NCBI GenBank assembly: GCA_015056735.1
Contig: SVFT01000013.1
Coordinates: 1 to 64,000, forward strand
DNA: 64,000 nt
From: Lachnospiraceae bacterium
GTDB lineage: Bacteria; Bacillota; Clostridia; Lachnospirales; Lachnospiraceae
Direction of reading: 5' to 3'
A program made the translations under genes and the position numbers. The first letter of the stretch is position 1. Every line of letters begins with the position of its first letter. The notes beneath the pieces are model-generated. The model was not told the DNA's origin and did no database searches. It worked only from the letters and a program-made list of their open reading frames with translations. Below, piece by piece: positions 8,010-16,773 of the stretch.

Positions 8010-9511
8010 TCCGTTCTCCTTGCCACGAGCTCGGAGAAGGACAGTTCCATATCCTTGTCGGCTCCGTCAACCTGAATCGTATAACTTCTTGTCTGATAAC
8101 CGCTCTTTCGAAGCGAAACAACATGGGTCCCCTTCTCTTTCGGGAATGTCGTCGGTACGATACCGGCATAATTGCCGTCTACATAAACCTCCGCACCCTC
8201 CGGTGCATTGATCTTGACTACGCGTTCGCCGCTTCCGGCTGTGATCGCATCGTCCTCGTTAGCCGTCTGCTTTTTCGTATCTGTCGTCTGTGAAGAAGGG
8301 CTTACGGATGCAGCATCCCCTATCTGCGGCGTAGTCGCCTCACCTGTCTTGCCGGCATTGACCTGCTCTTCCGTCGGAAGCGCATTGTATACGGCGTTTT
8401 CATCCTCTACGCCGCCTTCATCCGTCTTCGGAGGATCCGCTTTTTCCGTCACCTCTCGTTCCATCTCGATATTGAGGTTTGCGTTGTCCTGTCCCACGCG
8501 CAGATACTGGCTGATCGTCTCATATCCGGATGCTCTTACGATCATCTGGTGAAGGCCGTATTCAAGCGTCACAAACGTCGATGTGTCAACAAGTTCTCCG
8601 TCAATATACACTTTTGCATCCGTCGGATAGATCGTAAAGAAAATATTGCCTGTCTTCACTTCTTCGCCCTTCAGATCACTTAAGTCAAGCTGCGTTTCTT
8701 CGCCGCTGTGTATAACAACCTGCATCGTGCCGCCGATCTTGCCGTTGCGCACGTTTACTTTGTAATCACCTTCCGGAACCGTGAGCAGCATATCTTTCGT
8801 GATCCGCTGCACGTACTTTCCGCCGACTTCGATCCATCCGCCGACAAAATAATCCGTCCCTTTCAGCCTGAGGTACCCGTGTCCGCGCTCAACCAGAATG
8901 GAATAGACCGTTTTATCAAGACCGCTGATCTTCACGATATCGTTCTCGTTAAGATCTTCCTCGTCGAGCTCTTCATTACCGGACATCAGGACCAGACGAT
9001 CCGCCAGACTGTATCGCTTACCGTCGATCGTCATCTCACTTCGCTCGAACTGATAGGAATAGTCCGATACGTTCGTATATTTCCAGTTATCCGCATTCTG
9101 CTCGATCGAAACCGCCTTCTTCGGAAGATGCCTGAACTTCACATTCACGATATCACCTGCGTTCAGCTGTGCGATCGAAAGCGCCTGCCCCGTTTTATCG
9201 TAGACCGTCGTTGTGCCATCATACGTAAGTGTATATTTCAGATCAACGACCGTGTTTAAAAACGTCACTTCGTTCTTGCTTTCATTTACTTTCACAACGA
9301 CTGCCGTATCATATGAGTCGTACTCGCCCGGAGCAAACGTCTTAAAGCCGGTCGTCTCTTTTTTCGCTTCCGCTTCTTCATCCACTTCTTTTTCTGCGAT
9401 CACAAGATCCTTGATCCCGCTCTGAACACCGCACGCGGAAAGGCCGAGCACTATAGCCACCAAAACGCTCACATATTGAATTCGTCTTTTTGTCATCCGA
9501 TGTTTTTTCAT
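8006..9511 (-). CDS. PEGA-domain lipoprotein
   Basis: A 501-residue protein of unknown function. A basic N-terminus, a hydrophobic stretch (about 11-25) and lipobox GLSAC with Cys27 predict a lipoprotein on the outer face of the membrane. The middle contains mixed beta regions without a name I can give. Two PEGA-type beta repeats follow: one around VYIDGELVD...GLHQMIVRASGY and one near the C-terminus around VYVDGNYAGIVPTT...VSLRKSGY. A Thr/Glu/Gln-rich linker separates them. PEGA domains are typical of surface proteins that contact the cell wall or polysaccharide. Both ends overlap neighbours by 4 bases (cca before, mazG after). Confidence 0.8.
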   Translation of the reverse strand: MKKHRMTKRRIQYVSVLVAIVLGLSACGVQSGIKDLVIAEKEVDEEAEAKKETTGFKTFAPGEYDSYDTAVVVKVNESKNEVTFLNTVVDLKYTLTYDGTTTVYDKTGQALSIAQLNAGDIVNVKFRHLPKKAVSIEQNADNWKYTNVSDYSYQFERSEMTIDGKRYSLADRLVLMSGNEELDEEDLNENDIVKISGLDKTVYSILVERGHGYLRLKGTDYFVGGWIEVGGKYVQRITKDMLLTVPEGDYKVNVRNGKIGGTMQVVIHSGEETQLDLSDLKGEEVKTGNIFFTIYPTDAKVYIDGELVDTSTFVTLEYGLHQMIVRASGYETISQYLRVGQDNANLNIEMEREVTEKADPPKTDEGGVEDENAVYNALPTEEQVNAGKTGEATTPQIGDAASVSPSSQTTDTKKQTANEDDAITAGSGERVVKINAPEGAEVYVDGNYAGIVPTTFPKEKGTHVVSLRKSGYQTRSYTIQVDGADKDMELSFSELVARRTE

Positions 9512-10728
9512 ATCCGTGTCAGCAAAAAATCCTTTGTATTCCGCTCAGGATGCTCCAGCACGATCTCCAAAAGCCGCTGCAGAGTCTCACCGACTTCTTT
9601 GCCAGGCTTCATACCGCGCTCGATCAGGTCTCCCCCCGTCACTGCCAGTTCTTTGAGTGACAGACAATCTCCGCGCTCTGTGATCATCCGGAAGATCTCA
9701 TCCGTCTTACCGATCTCCTCTTTGGAAAAAAGTGCCTCTCCGTCTTCCGTCCCTTCCGCGACCGCAAGACGGATCTTTAAAAGGATCGGGAACAGCTTGC
9801 GCCCAAGCTTATATGCGCCCCTTCGAACACTTACCTCATCCGCATCGATCTTCATGTACAGGGAACGTGATAATCTGCAGACTCCGTTGATCGTGTCATT
9901 ATCGAATTTAAGCCTTTGAAGGACCGCCTTCGCTTCCTGCTCATCACCGTCAAAAAGGATACTGTATCTGATAAGCTTATCGGGATCGGATGCTTCCATC
10001 GATCTTAAGATACGGGATGCCTTACCGTCTTTTTCCTTTTCATCCCACTCCGGAAGCACAATCTTCGTGATCCCATACGTGTACGCCGTTTTGAGAAAAG
10101 AAGGATTCGGCGACTCTAAAAGCTTCGTCAGCTCTTCCCGCACACGCTCCGCGCTGATCTTTCGAAGATTCGGTGAAAGCTTACGGATCGCCTGTCCCGT
10201 TTTTTCTTCGATCGAGTAACCAAGCTGTGCCGAAAACCGGACGGCACGCATCATGCGAAGCGCATCCTCTGTAAAACGCTCGGTCGCTTCGCCCACGCAG
10301 CGGATCAGTTTTCTGTCTATATCCTGCTGCCCGCCGAAGATGTCAACAAGACCGTCTTTATGATTGTATGCCATCGCATTGATCGTAAAATCACGGCGAA
10401 GCAGGTCCTCATGAAGGTCCGTACAGAAAGTCACTTCTTTCGGATGCCTGGCATCTTCGTACTCACCGTCGATCCGATACGTCGTCACTTCAAACCCGTC
10501 TTTACCGATCATGACTGTCACGGTCCCGTGCCTGATCCCCGTATCGATCGTCCTTGGAAAAAGCTTTTTGATCTCCATGGGCTTTGCACTTGTTGTGATA
10601 TCCCAGTCATTCGGTGTGCGTGAAAGGATCACATCGCGCACGCACCCGCCGACCGCATAGGCTTCAAATCCCGCCCCGGTCAGTGTCTCTATGATATTGT
10701 CTACTTTTTGCGGTATCTCGATTCTCAT
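9508..10728 (-). CDS. cca: CCA-adding tRNA nucleotidyltransferase
   Basis: Adds or repairs the 3'-CCA of tRNAs. The class II nucleotidyltransferase head carries AVGGCVRDVIL near 25-35 and the metal-binding DWDITTSA motif near 41-48. Then come RRDFTINAMAYN and the RFTEDALRMMRAVRFSAQLG neck region. The 406-residue length fits bacterial CCA enzymes with a diverged C-terminal tail. The lysine tRNA at 31.6 kb and the arginine tRNA at 56.8 kb lack an encoded CCA, so this activity is needed. It is the first gene of a cca-PEGA-mazG unit with 4-base overlaps. Confidence 0.95.
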   Translation of the reverse strand: MRIEIPQKVDNIIETLTGAGFEAYAVGGCVRDVILSRTPNDWDITTSAKPMEIKKLFPRTIDTGIRHGTVTVMIGKDGFEVTTYRIDGEYEDARHPKEVTFCTDLHEDLLRRDFTINAMAYNHKDGLVDIFGGQQDIDRKLIRCVGEATERFTEDALRMMRAVRFSAQLGYSIEEKTGQAIRKLSPNLRKISAERVREELTKLLESPNPSFLKTAYTYGITKIVLPEWDEKEKDGKASRILRSMEASDPDKLIRYSILFDGDEQEAKAVLQRLKFDNDTINGVCRLSRSLYMKIDADEVSVRRGAYKLGRKLFPILLKIRLAVAEGTEDGEALFSKEEIGKTDEIFRMITERGDCLSLKELAVTGGDLIERGMKPGKEVGETLQRLLEIVLEHPERNTKDFLLTRI

Positions 10729-10764
10729 CGTTCTCTATTATATCACATGGAGTCTTCCTGATAC

Positions 10765-10795
10765 GAAAAAAACCGCGGAGCCCAAAGCCCCGCGG
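10765..10795 (-). terminator. intrinsic terminator of proS
   Basis: On the minus strand CCGCGGGGCTT...GGGCTCCGCGG forms a GC-rich hairpin followed by a run of seven T, 15 bases after the proS stop. Confidence 0.9.
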
Positions 10796-10809
10796 CATGT
10801 GATCTTTCC

Positions 10810-12243
10810 TTAATATGCACGTCCCCAGTAAACCATCTTCTTGGCAGGTCTGCCGCAGCAAACGCATGTATCGGAGATCTGTTCCTGTTCAAAAGGCATG
10901 CAACGGCTCGTTACACTCAAGTCTTCCTTGATCTTATCTTCGCAGGCCTGATCACCGCACCACATCGCTTTCACGAAACCTGCCTTCTCATTGAAGATCC
11001 CGGTAAACTCATCATAGTTATGCGCCACATATGTATGCTCATCGCGGTGCGCTCTTGCACGTTCAAGCATATCACTCTGCATCTGCTCTAAAATCTCGCC
11101 TACCTTTGCATCAAGCTGATCGAATGGAACTTCCGTCTTCTCTCTCGTATCACGACGGCAGATCACGCACTTGCCTGCCTCGATATCCTTCGGGCCGACC
11201 TCAACACGAAGCGGGATACCGCGCATCTCCTGCTCGGAGAATTTCCATCCGGGGCTCTTGTCGGAATCGTCAACCTTTACACGATAATTGCTCTTTAAGA
11301 TGCCTTCGAGTTCAAACGCCTTATCCAGTACGCCTTCCTTCTTCTGCTGGATCGGGATGACCATTACCTGTGTCGGTGCGATCTTAGGCGGCAGAACAAG
11401 GCCCGAATCGTCACCATGTACCATGATGATGGCACCGATCATTCTGGTCGTCATACCCCAGGACGTCTGATAAACATACTTCAGTGTATTGTCCTTATCC
11501 GCAAACTGAATACCGAATGCCTTTGCAAAGCCGTCGCCGAAGTTATGGCTGGTACCGGACTGAAGTGCTTTACCGTCATGCATCAATGATTCGATCGTGT
11601 ACGTTGCTTCCGCACCGGCAAACTTCTCTTTATCGGTCTTGCGTCCCTTGATCACGGGGATCGCCAGCACCTTTTCACAGAAATCAGCGTAGACATTGAG
11701 CATCTGGATCGTACGCGCTTCCGCATCCTCAAATGTAGCATGCGCTGTATGGCCTTCCTGCCACAAGAACTCTCTGGAGCGAAGGAACGGTCTCGTTTCC
11801 TTCTCCCAGCGGACAACGCTGCACCACTGGTTATATACTTTAGGCAGATCGCGATAGGAATGGATGTCGTTCTTGTAAAAATCACAGAACAGCGTCTCGG
11901 AAGTCGGACGTACGCAGAGACGTTCCTGCAGCTCATTCAGACCACCATGAGTAACCCATGCAACTTCAGGGGCAAATCCCTCTACATGATCTTTTTCTTT
12001 TTCAAGAAGGCTTTCCGGAATGAACATCGGAAGGTATACATTCTGTACTCCTGTTTCTTTGAACATTGCATCCAGGTTCTTCTGGATATTCTCCCAGATC
12101 GCATAACCGGCGGGTTTGATGACCATACATCCCTTTACGCTTGTATAATCGATCAATTCCGCTTTCTTCACAACGTCTGTGTACCATTGTGCAAAATCTT
12201 CTTCCATCGACGTGATGGATTCCACTAATTTTTTATCTGCCAT
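10810..12243 (-). CDS. proS: prolyl-tRNA synthetase, archaeal/eukaryotic-like type 3
   Basis: Charges tRNA-Pro. The 477-residue class II synthetase is of the ProS3 type: no editing insertion of about 180 residues, motif 2 in [24 protein letters not shown], motif 3 in the [22 protein letters not shown] region, an anticodon-binding domain, then a C-terminal extension with cysteines ([11 protein letters not shown] and [10 protein letters not shown]) and a terminal Tyr. Such enzymes are common in Clostridia and Thermus as well as archaea. The gene ends at a strong terminator and has no T-box in the 60-base leader. Confidence 0.95.
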   Translation of the reverse strand: MADKKLVESITSMEEDFAQWYTDVVKKAELIDYTSVKGCMVIKPAGYAIWENIQKNLDAMFKETGVQNVYLPMFIPESLLEKEKDHVEGFAPEVAWVTHGGLNELQERLCVRPTSETLFCDFYKNDIHSYRDLPKVYNQWCSVVRWEKETRPFLRSREFLWQEGHTAHATFEDAEARTIQMLNVYADFCEKVLAIPVIKGRKTDKEKFAGAEATYTIESLMHDGKALQSGTSHNFGDGFAKAFGIQFADKDNTLKYVYQTSWGMTTRMIGAIIMVHGDDSGLVLPPKIAPTQVMVIPIQQKKEGVLDKAFELEGILKSNYRVKVDDSDKSPGWKFSEQEMRGIPLRVEVGPKDIEAGKCVICRRDTREKTEVPFDQLDAKVGEILEQMQSDMLERARAHRDEHTYVAHNYDEFTGIFNEKAGFVKAMWCGDQACEDKIKEDLSVTSRCMPFEQEQISDTCVCCGRPAKKMVYWGRAY

Positions 12244-12302
12244 TTTCCTGATTTTCCTTTCTATGACTACATGGGCAATTCTATGTTAATTCACGTGAAA
12301 AG

Positions 12303-13007
12303 TCAAATAATAAAGGTTTTTGGCTCCTTTGTGCGTGGGTGGACAAATGTCAGGCTGTATGCACAAAGCATCAGTTTCGGTGCCCGGTTATCCACATTTC
12401 CGTATTTCGTATCCCCAACGATCGGATGTCCGATGTGGGAAAACTGTGCACGGATCTGATGAAATCGCCCTGTTCTGATCTCCACATCCATCAGCGCTGC
12501 CGGTCCGTAAGACCTGCCGCCAAGTTCATAGTCCTCGAATGTCTCCATAATGCGGTATGTGAGCTCTGCGTATTTCCAGTTATCTGCGACATTTTTCGCG
12601 CCGCCCCTTCCTGTCTGCTCCGGCACCCTGCCATCCGCAACGACTGCTTTGGAAGACGCTGCATCTTTACGCATATAGCAGACAAGCGTTTTTTCAAGTC
12701 CTTCCGGAATCCCGCGCACAACGGCGCGGTATTTTTTATTAAGCGACCCTTCCGTCAGCTGCGCGGTAAGCCCTGCTGCCGCATCTTTTGTTTTTGCAAA
12801 AACGAGAAGGCCCTCAACGGGCTGATCGAGTCTGTGGACCACGCCAAGATAGGGGGCTTTTGTGCTTTTCTCAGAAGCAATATGATTCTTACATTCACTG
12901 ACGACATCCGCTTCATGGGCGCGCGATGACTGCGTCGCGATCCCGGCCGGCTTATGGCATACGATCAGATCGTCGTCTTCATAAATGATCTTTGTTTTCA
13001 TTGCCAT
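12303..13007 (-). CDS. RluA-family 23S/tRNA pseudouridine synthase
   Basis: A 234-residue pseudouridine synthase with no S4 domain. It has the RluA-family motif I surroundings YEDDDLIVCHKPAGIATQS at the N-terminus and the catalytic motif HRLDQPVEGLLVFAKT with its Asp. Later signatures are LNKKYRAVVRG and the closing RTGRFHQIRAQFSHIGHPIVGD. HRLDQPVEG replaces the more usual HRLDRxTSG, a variant seen in a subset of the family. The target uridine cannot be predicted. It is transcribed toward proS with a 59-base gap and no obvious terminator. Confidence 0.9.
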   Translation of the reverse strand: MAMKTKIIYEDDDLIVCHKPAGIATQSSRAHEADVVSECKNHIASEKSTKAPYLGVVHRLDQPVEGLLVFAKTKDAAAGLTAQLTEGSLNKKYRAVVRGIPEGLEKTLVCYMRKDAASSKAVVADGRVPEQTGRGGAKNVADNWKYAELTYRIMETFEDYELGGRSYGPAALMDVEIRTGRFHQIRAQFSHIGHPIVGDTKYGNVDNRAPKLMLCAYSLTFVHPRTKEPKTFII

Positions 13008-13153
13008 TCATTTTAATGAATTTTCGCATATAAGTAAAGAATATGTACTATAATCGATTTATAGTTTTTTAATAATAAAATCACGTGCTTTTTATTTTAC
13101 AAATCCCTGTTCATGTTATACTCATAGCAGATGCTTTTTCGGGTGAAAATGAT

Positions 13154-14248
13154 ATGAAATTACGAACACGACTGATCATAACGTTTTCGATCATATTCTT
13201 TATGCCGCTGATCCTGATCGTCTTTACGTTTTGGGGCCTGGATTTCTTCCTGCACCATACGATCAACCAGCCGGCTATGCTCAATGCGTTTCTGGCGGAT
13301 ATGGGGATCTCGATCGTTCTGATCCTTTTCATTACGGCTTGTCTTTTGACACGATGGATCTACAGAGGCGTCTTCAGACCGGTGCACGATCTGAACGTGG
13401 CCATGCAGAAGATCGCGGAGGGCAACCTGGAATATGAGCTGGCAATGCACGGGCAGGGTGAGCTTGGCGACCTCTATCGTAACTACGAAGACATGCGTCT
13501 TCGATTAAAGGAAAGTGCCGATGAAAAGCTTCTGGCAGAACAGCAGAACAGAGAGCTGATCAGTAATATCTCGCACGATCTGAAAACGCCGATTACTGCA
13601 ATCAAAGGATACGTTGAGGGCATCATCGACGGGATCGCCGATACGCCTGAGAAAAAGACAAAATACGTTCGCACGATCTACAACAAGGCAATGGATATGG
13701 ACAGACTCATCAATGAGCTGACATTCTATTCCCGTATCGATGCAAATCGTATTCCGTATAATTTTCACAGGATCAATGTGGCGGATTATTTCAGAGATTG
13801 TGTTGAAGAAGTCGGGCTGGAACTCGAATCCAAAAATATCCGCCTGAACTATTCGAATATGGTCGATCCTTCGACCAGGATCATTGCGGATCCCGAACAG
13901 ATGAAACGCGTGATCAACAACATTATCAGCAACAGCATCAAATATCTAGACAAAGAAGAAGGGCAGATCGATATCCGCATCCTGGATGAGATCGATTCCG
14001 TCCGTGTAGAGATCGAGGACAACGGCAAAGGCATCGCGACCAAAGATCTCAGTGCGATCTTTGAAAGGTTTTACAGGACCGACGCATCGCGCAATTCCTC
14101 CAAGGGCGGCAGCGGCATCGGACTTTCCATCGTCAAGAAGATCATCGAAGATCATGGCGGTTACATCTGGGCCACCAGCAAAGAAGGCGAAGGAACCTGC
14201 TTACATTTTGTTATCAGAAAATACAGAGAGGTTAAAGGCAATGAGTAA
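13154..14248 (+). CDS. membrane sensor histidine kinase (HAMP, HisKA, HATPase)
   Basis: A 364-residue kinase. I chose the ATG at 13154 because GGTGA sits eight bases upstream; an upstream in-frame ATG at 13085 would add 23 residues without a ribosome site. Two membrane segments (about 8-30 and 44-68) enclose only a very short extracytoplasmic loop, so the signal is probably sensed in or near the membrane. A HAMP linker follows, then the H box SHDLKTP, N box IISNSIKYL, and G boxes DNGKGIATKD and GGSGIGLSIVK. It overlaps the response regulator by 8 bases. A possible -10 (TATACT near 13117) lies upstream. Confidence 0.92.
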   Translation: MKLRTRLIITFSIIFFMPLILIVFTFWGLDFFLHHTINQPAMLNAFLADMGISIVLILFITACLLTRWIYRGVFRPVHDLNVAMQKIAEGNLEYELAMHGQGELGDLYRNYEDMRLRLKESADEKLLAEQQNRELISNISHDLKTPITAIKGYVEGIIDGIADTPEKKTKYVRTIYNKAMDMDRLINELTFYSRIDANRIPYNFHRINVADYFRDCVEEVGLELESKNIRLNYSNMVDPSTRIIADPEQMKRVINNIISNSIKYLDKEEGQIDIRILDEIDSVRVEIEDNGKGIATKDLSAIFERFYRTDASRNSSKGGSGIGLSIVKKIIEDHGGYIWATSKEGEGTCLHFVIRKYREVKGNE

Positions 14249-14930
14249 GATTCTGATCATCGAAGACGAAGAAGCTATCGCAGACTTGGAAAAAGACTAC
14301 CTGGAGATCAACGAATATGAGGTCTGCATCGAAAATGCCGGCGATACCGGTTTAAAACGTGCACTTTCGGAAGATTTCGATCTGATCATTTTGGACCTCA
14401 TGCTTCCCAATATGGATGGGTTTGAAGTCTGCAAAAAGATCCGCGAATCCAAAAACATTCCGATCCTGATGGTTTCCGCCAAGAAGGAAGACATCGACAA
14501 GATCCGCGGCCTGGGTCTGGGCGCAGATGACTATATCACCAAGCCCTTCAGTCCAAGTGAGCTGGTAGCGCGCGTGAAGGCACATATGGCCAGATACACA
14601 AGGCTCGTCGGATCACAGGCACAGGAGAATGATGTTGTTGAGATCCGCGGGATCCGCATTGACAAAACAGCTCGCCGTGTCGTGATCGACGGAGAGGAGA
14701 AGGCTTTCACCACAAAAGAATTCGACCTTTTGACATTCCTTGCCGAGCATCCGAATCGCGTTTTTACAAAAGAAGAGTTATTCCGCGAAGTGTGGGATAT
14801 GGATTCCGTAGGCGATATCGCAACCGTTACGGTTCATATCAAGAAGATCCGTGAGAAAATTGAATTTGATACCGCAAAGCCTCAGTACATTGAAACGATC
14901 TGGGGTGTTGGGTACCGCTTTAAAGTATAA
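14241..14930 (+). CDS. OmpR/PhoB-family response regulator
   Basis: A 229-residue DNA-binding response regulator. The ATG at 14241 opens MSKILIIEDEEAIAD, the normal start of a receiver domain, so longer in-frame readings are rejected. The phosphoacceptor Asp is in LIILDLMLPNMDG, with switch Thr/Ser in ILMVSAKKEDI and Lys in YITKPFSP. The C-terminal winged helix ends VGDIATVTVHIKKIREKI...YIETIWGVGYRFKV. It pairs with the kinase just upstream (8-base overlap). Target genes are not evident. Confidence 0.95.
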   Translation: MSKILIIEDEEAIADLEKDYLEINEYEVCIENAGDTGLKRALSEDFDLIILDLMLPNMDGFEVCKKIRESKNIPILMVSAKKEDIDKIRGLGLGADDYITKPFSPSELVARVKAHMARYTRLVGSQAQENDVVEIRGIRIDKTARRVVIDGEEKAFTTKEFDLLTFLAEHPNRVFTKEELFREVWDMDSVGDIATVTVHIKKIREKIEFDTAKPQYIETIWGVGYRFKV

Positions 14931-14946
14931 CCACAAGTTTCACATC

Positions 14947-14997
14947 AAAAAAGCACCTTGCCGGTTTGAATATCGATCACCGGCAGGGTGCTTTTTT
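14947..14997 (+). terminator. bidirectional intrinsic terminator
   Basis: AAAAAAGCACCTTGCCGGT pairs with ACCGGCAGGGTGCTTTTTT, flanked by A and T tracts. It serves both the response regulator (plus) and the convergent 103-residue gene (minus). Confidence 0.95.
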
Positions 14998-15011
14998 ATT
15001 CACATATGTAT

Positions 15012-15323
15012 TCAGACGGTCTGGTTTCCCAGAAAACGAAGCCGCCTGATCGCTTCTGCCGCGATCTTGCAGAACTCGCCTTTTCTGGCGCGGTCTTCAT
15101 TCTCACCGGCGGAACCCAAGAAGAACTGAGCAGTCTCTTCAAAGTAACGTTCCGCATTTTCAATATCATCCATCTTGAATGAAACGGAGCCGCAATACAG
15201 CGTACGAGTCGAATTATCAAATCTGGATTCATATCTTTCCGCAGACGGTAATTCTTCGTTATCTTTTTTCTTAAACTCGTTGTTTAATGCCTGAATTAAA
15301 CCTTCTCTCGAAAATCCTGCCAT
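15012..15323 (-). CDS. small conserved protein of unknown function, paralogue of the gene at 59744-60058
   Basis: A 103-residue acidic soluble protein that I do not recognise. It is mostly predicted helix with no signal peptide or membrane segment. It shares a clear pattern with the 104-residue product at 59744-60058: GLI..LN..FK near 8-18, TLYC at 41-44, RYF at 59-61 and FCKIA at 84-88. The central segment is about 40 residues of amphipathic helix. A good ribosome site (AGAGAGG) and a promoter-like pair precede the ATG. It is a single-gene unit that ends at a shared terminator. Function unknown. Confidence 0.75.
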   Translation of the reverse strand: MAGFSREGLIQALNNEFKKKDNEELPSAERYESRFDNSTRTLYCGSVSFKMDDIENAERYFEETAQFFLGSAGENEDRARKGEFCKIAAEAIRRLRFLGNQTV

Positions 15324-15382
15324 ATTGATTACCTCTCTTTAATCACATACTGAAACAGACACCACAGTTCAAGTTTAAAATT

Positions 15383-15412
15383 AGTGTAACCGCTGAATTC
15401 AACGAATGTCAA
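15383..15412 (-). promoter_or_regulatory. candidate promoter of the 103-residue gene
   Basis: On the minus strand TTGACA (15407-15412), an 18-base spacer and TACACT (15383-15388), about 60 bases before the start codon. Confidence 0.55.
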
Positions 15413-15415
15413 GAA

Positions 15416-16753
15416 CTATTCTTCCTCTCCGCGCACACCGATCTGGTAATAGGAAATGCCGTATTCTTTAACACGCTTTTTATCATACTGATTACGGCCG
15501 TCAAAGATGATCGGGTTCTTTAACAGTCGTTTGATCTCATAGAAATCCGGGCTTCTGAACTCTTTCCACTCCGTGATCAGGATCAGCGCGTCCGCTTCAG
15601 GAAGAGCCTCGTATTTGCTCTTTGCATAGGAAACGCTTTCATTGCCTTTTAAGTAGCACTCACGTGCCTCCCTTTCTGCCTTAGGATCATACGCTACGAT
15701 CTTTGCACCTGCTGCCGTCAGTTCATTGATGATCGTGATCGCAGAGGATTCCCTCATATCATCCGTATCCGGCTTGAAAGCAAGACCCCAAACGGCAAAT
15801 GTCTTGCCTTTTAAGTCTTCACCGAATTTTGCCTTTACTTTGTTAACGATCACACGCTTCTGCGCATAGTTTACATCTTCAACAGACTGCAGGAGCTTCG
15901 TTTCATAGCCAAACTTCTCGGCTGTTTTGATAAGTGCCTGCACATCTTTCGGGAAGCAGCTTCCGCCGTATCCGCATCCGGGATAGATGAAGGAAAAGCC
16001 GATACGCTTATCGCTGCCGATACCGCGACGTACTTTGTTGATATCCGCGCCAACACGCTCGCATATATTGGACATCTCATTCATAAAAGAGATCTTGGTC
16101 GCCAGCATGGAGTTTGCTGCATATTTTGTCATTTCCGCAGACAGGATATCCATGATGATCAGGTTCTCGCTGTTCATCATATAAGGCTTATAAAGCTCGC
16201 GCATTGCGGCTTCTGCCTTCTCATTGTCAACACCGACTACAACACGGTCCGGTTTCATACAGTCTGCGATCGCACTGCCTTCTTTTAAGAATTCCGGATT
16301 GGAGATCACATCAAATGTCAGATCGGATTTTCTTGCATCCAGCTCTGCCTGAATCGTCGCACGTACCTTCTTTGCCGTTCCGACCGGTACAGTAGACTTA
16401 TCGATCACGAACATATGGTGGTCCATATTCGCACCAATACTCTTTGCAACTGACAGCACATACTGCAGGTCCGCGGATCCATCCTCGCCCATCGGCGTCC
16501 CGACTGCGATAAAGACAATATCCGATACTTTCAGGGCTTCCGCGATATCGGTCGTAAAGTTCAGACTTTTTGAAGCATGGTTACGCTCCACCATCTCCGT
16601 AAGGCCGGGCTCATAGATCGGAATGATCCCGTTCTTTAAATCTGTGATCTTCTTCTCATTAACATCCACACACCATACGGTGTTGCCCATCTCGGCAAAA
16701 CATGTACCTGTAACCAGGCCTACATATCCTGTTCCGACTACTGCTACTCTCAT
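15416..16753 (-). CDS. ugd: UDP-glucose 6-dehydrogenase
   Basis: Oxidises UDP-glucose to UDP-glucuronate with two NAD+ per sugar, supplying acidic sugar for surface polysaccharide. The 445-residue protein starts with the Rossmann motif GTGYVGL at 7-13. It has the catalytic Cys in YPGCGYGGSCFPKD and the C-terminal NAD/UDP-binding region WGLAFKPDTDDMRES. It is the last gene of the galE-SGNH-ABC-ugd run (20-base gaps). UDP-mannuronate or other sugar dehydrogenases of the same family are a lesser possibility. Confidence 0.93.
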   Translation of the reverse strand: MRVAVVGTGYVGLVTGTCFAEMGNTVWCVDVNEKKITDLKNGIIPIYEPGLTEMVERNHASKSLNFTTDIAEALKVSDIVFIAVGTPMGEDGSADLQYVLSVAKSIGANMDHHMFVIDKSTVPVGTAKKVRATIQAELDARKSDLTFDVISNPEFLKEGSAIADCMKPDRVVVGVDNEKAEAAMRELYKPYMMNSENLIIMDILSAEMTKYAANSMLATKISFMNEMSNICERVGADINKVRRGIGSDKRIGFSFIYPGCGYGGSCFPKDVQALIKTAEKFGYETKLLQSVEDVNYAQKRVIVNKVKAKFGEDLKGKTFAVWGLAFKPDTDDMRESSAITIINELTAAGAKIVAYDPKAEREARECYLKGNESVSYAKSKYEALPEADALILITEWKEFRSPDFYEIKRLLKNPIIFDGRNQYDKKRVKEYGISYYQIGVRGEEE

Positions 16754-16773
16754 TCGATTGCATCCTCCAATGC

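Noticed and set aside
12290-12299. TTCACGTGAA resembles the parS core
   Set aside because: Flanks give four mismatches to the 16-base consensus, and it sits alone between proS and the rluA-like gene. Chance occurrence is as likely.
12244-12302. T-box leader before proS
   Set aside because: Only 59 bases and no specifier stem or T-box sequence.
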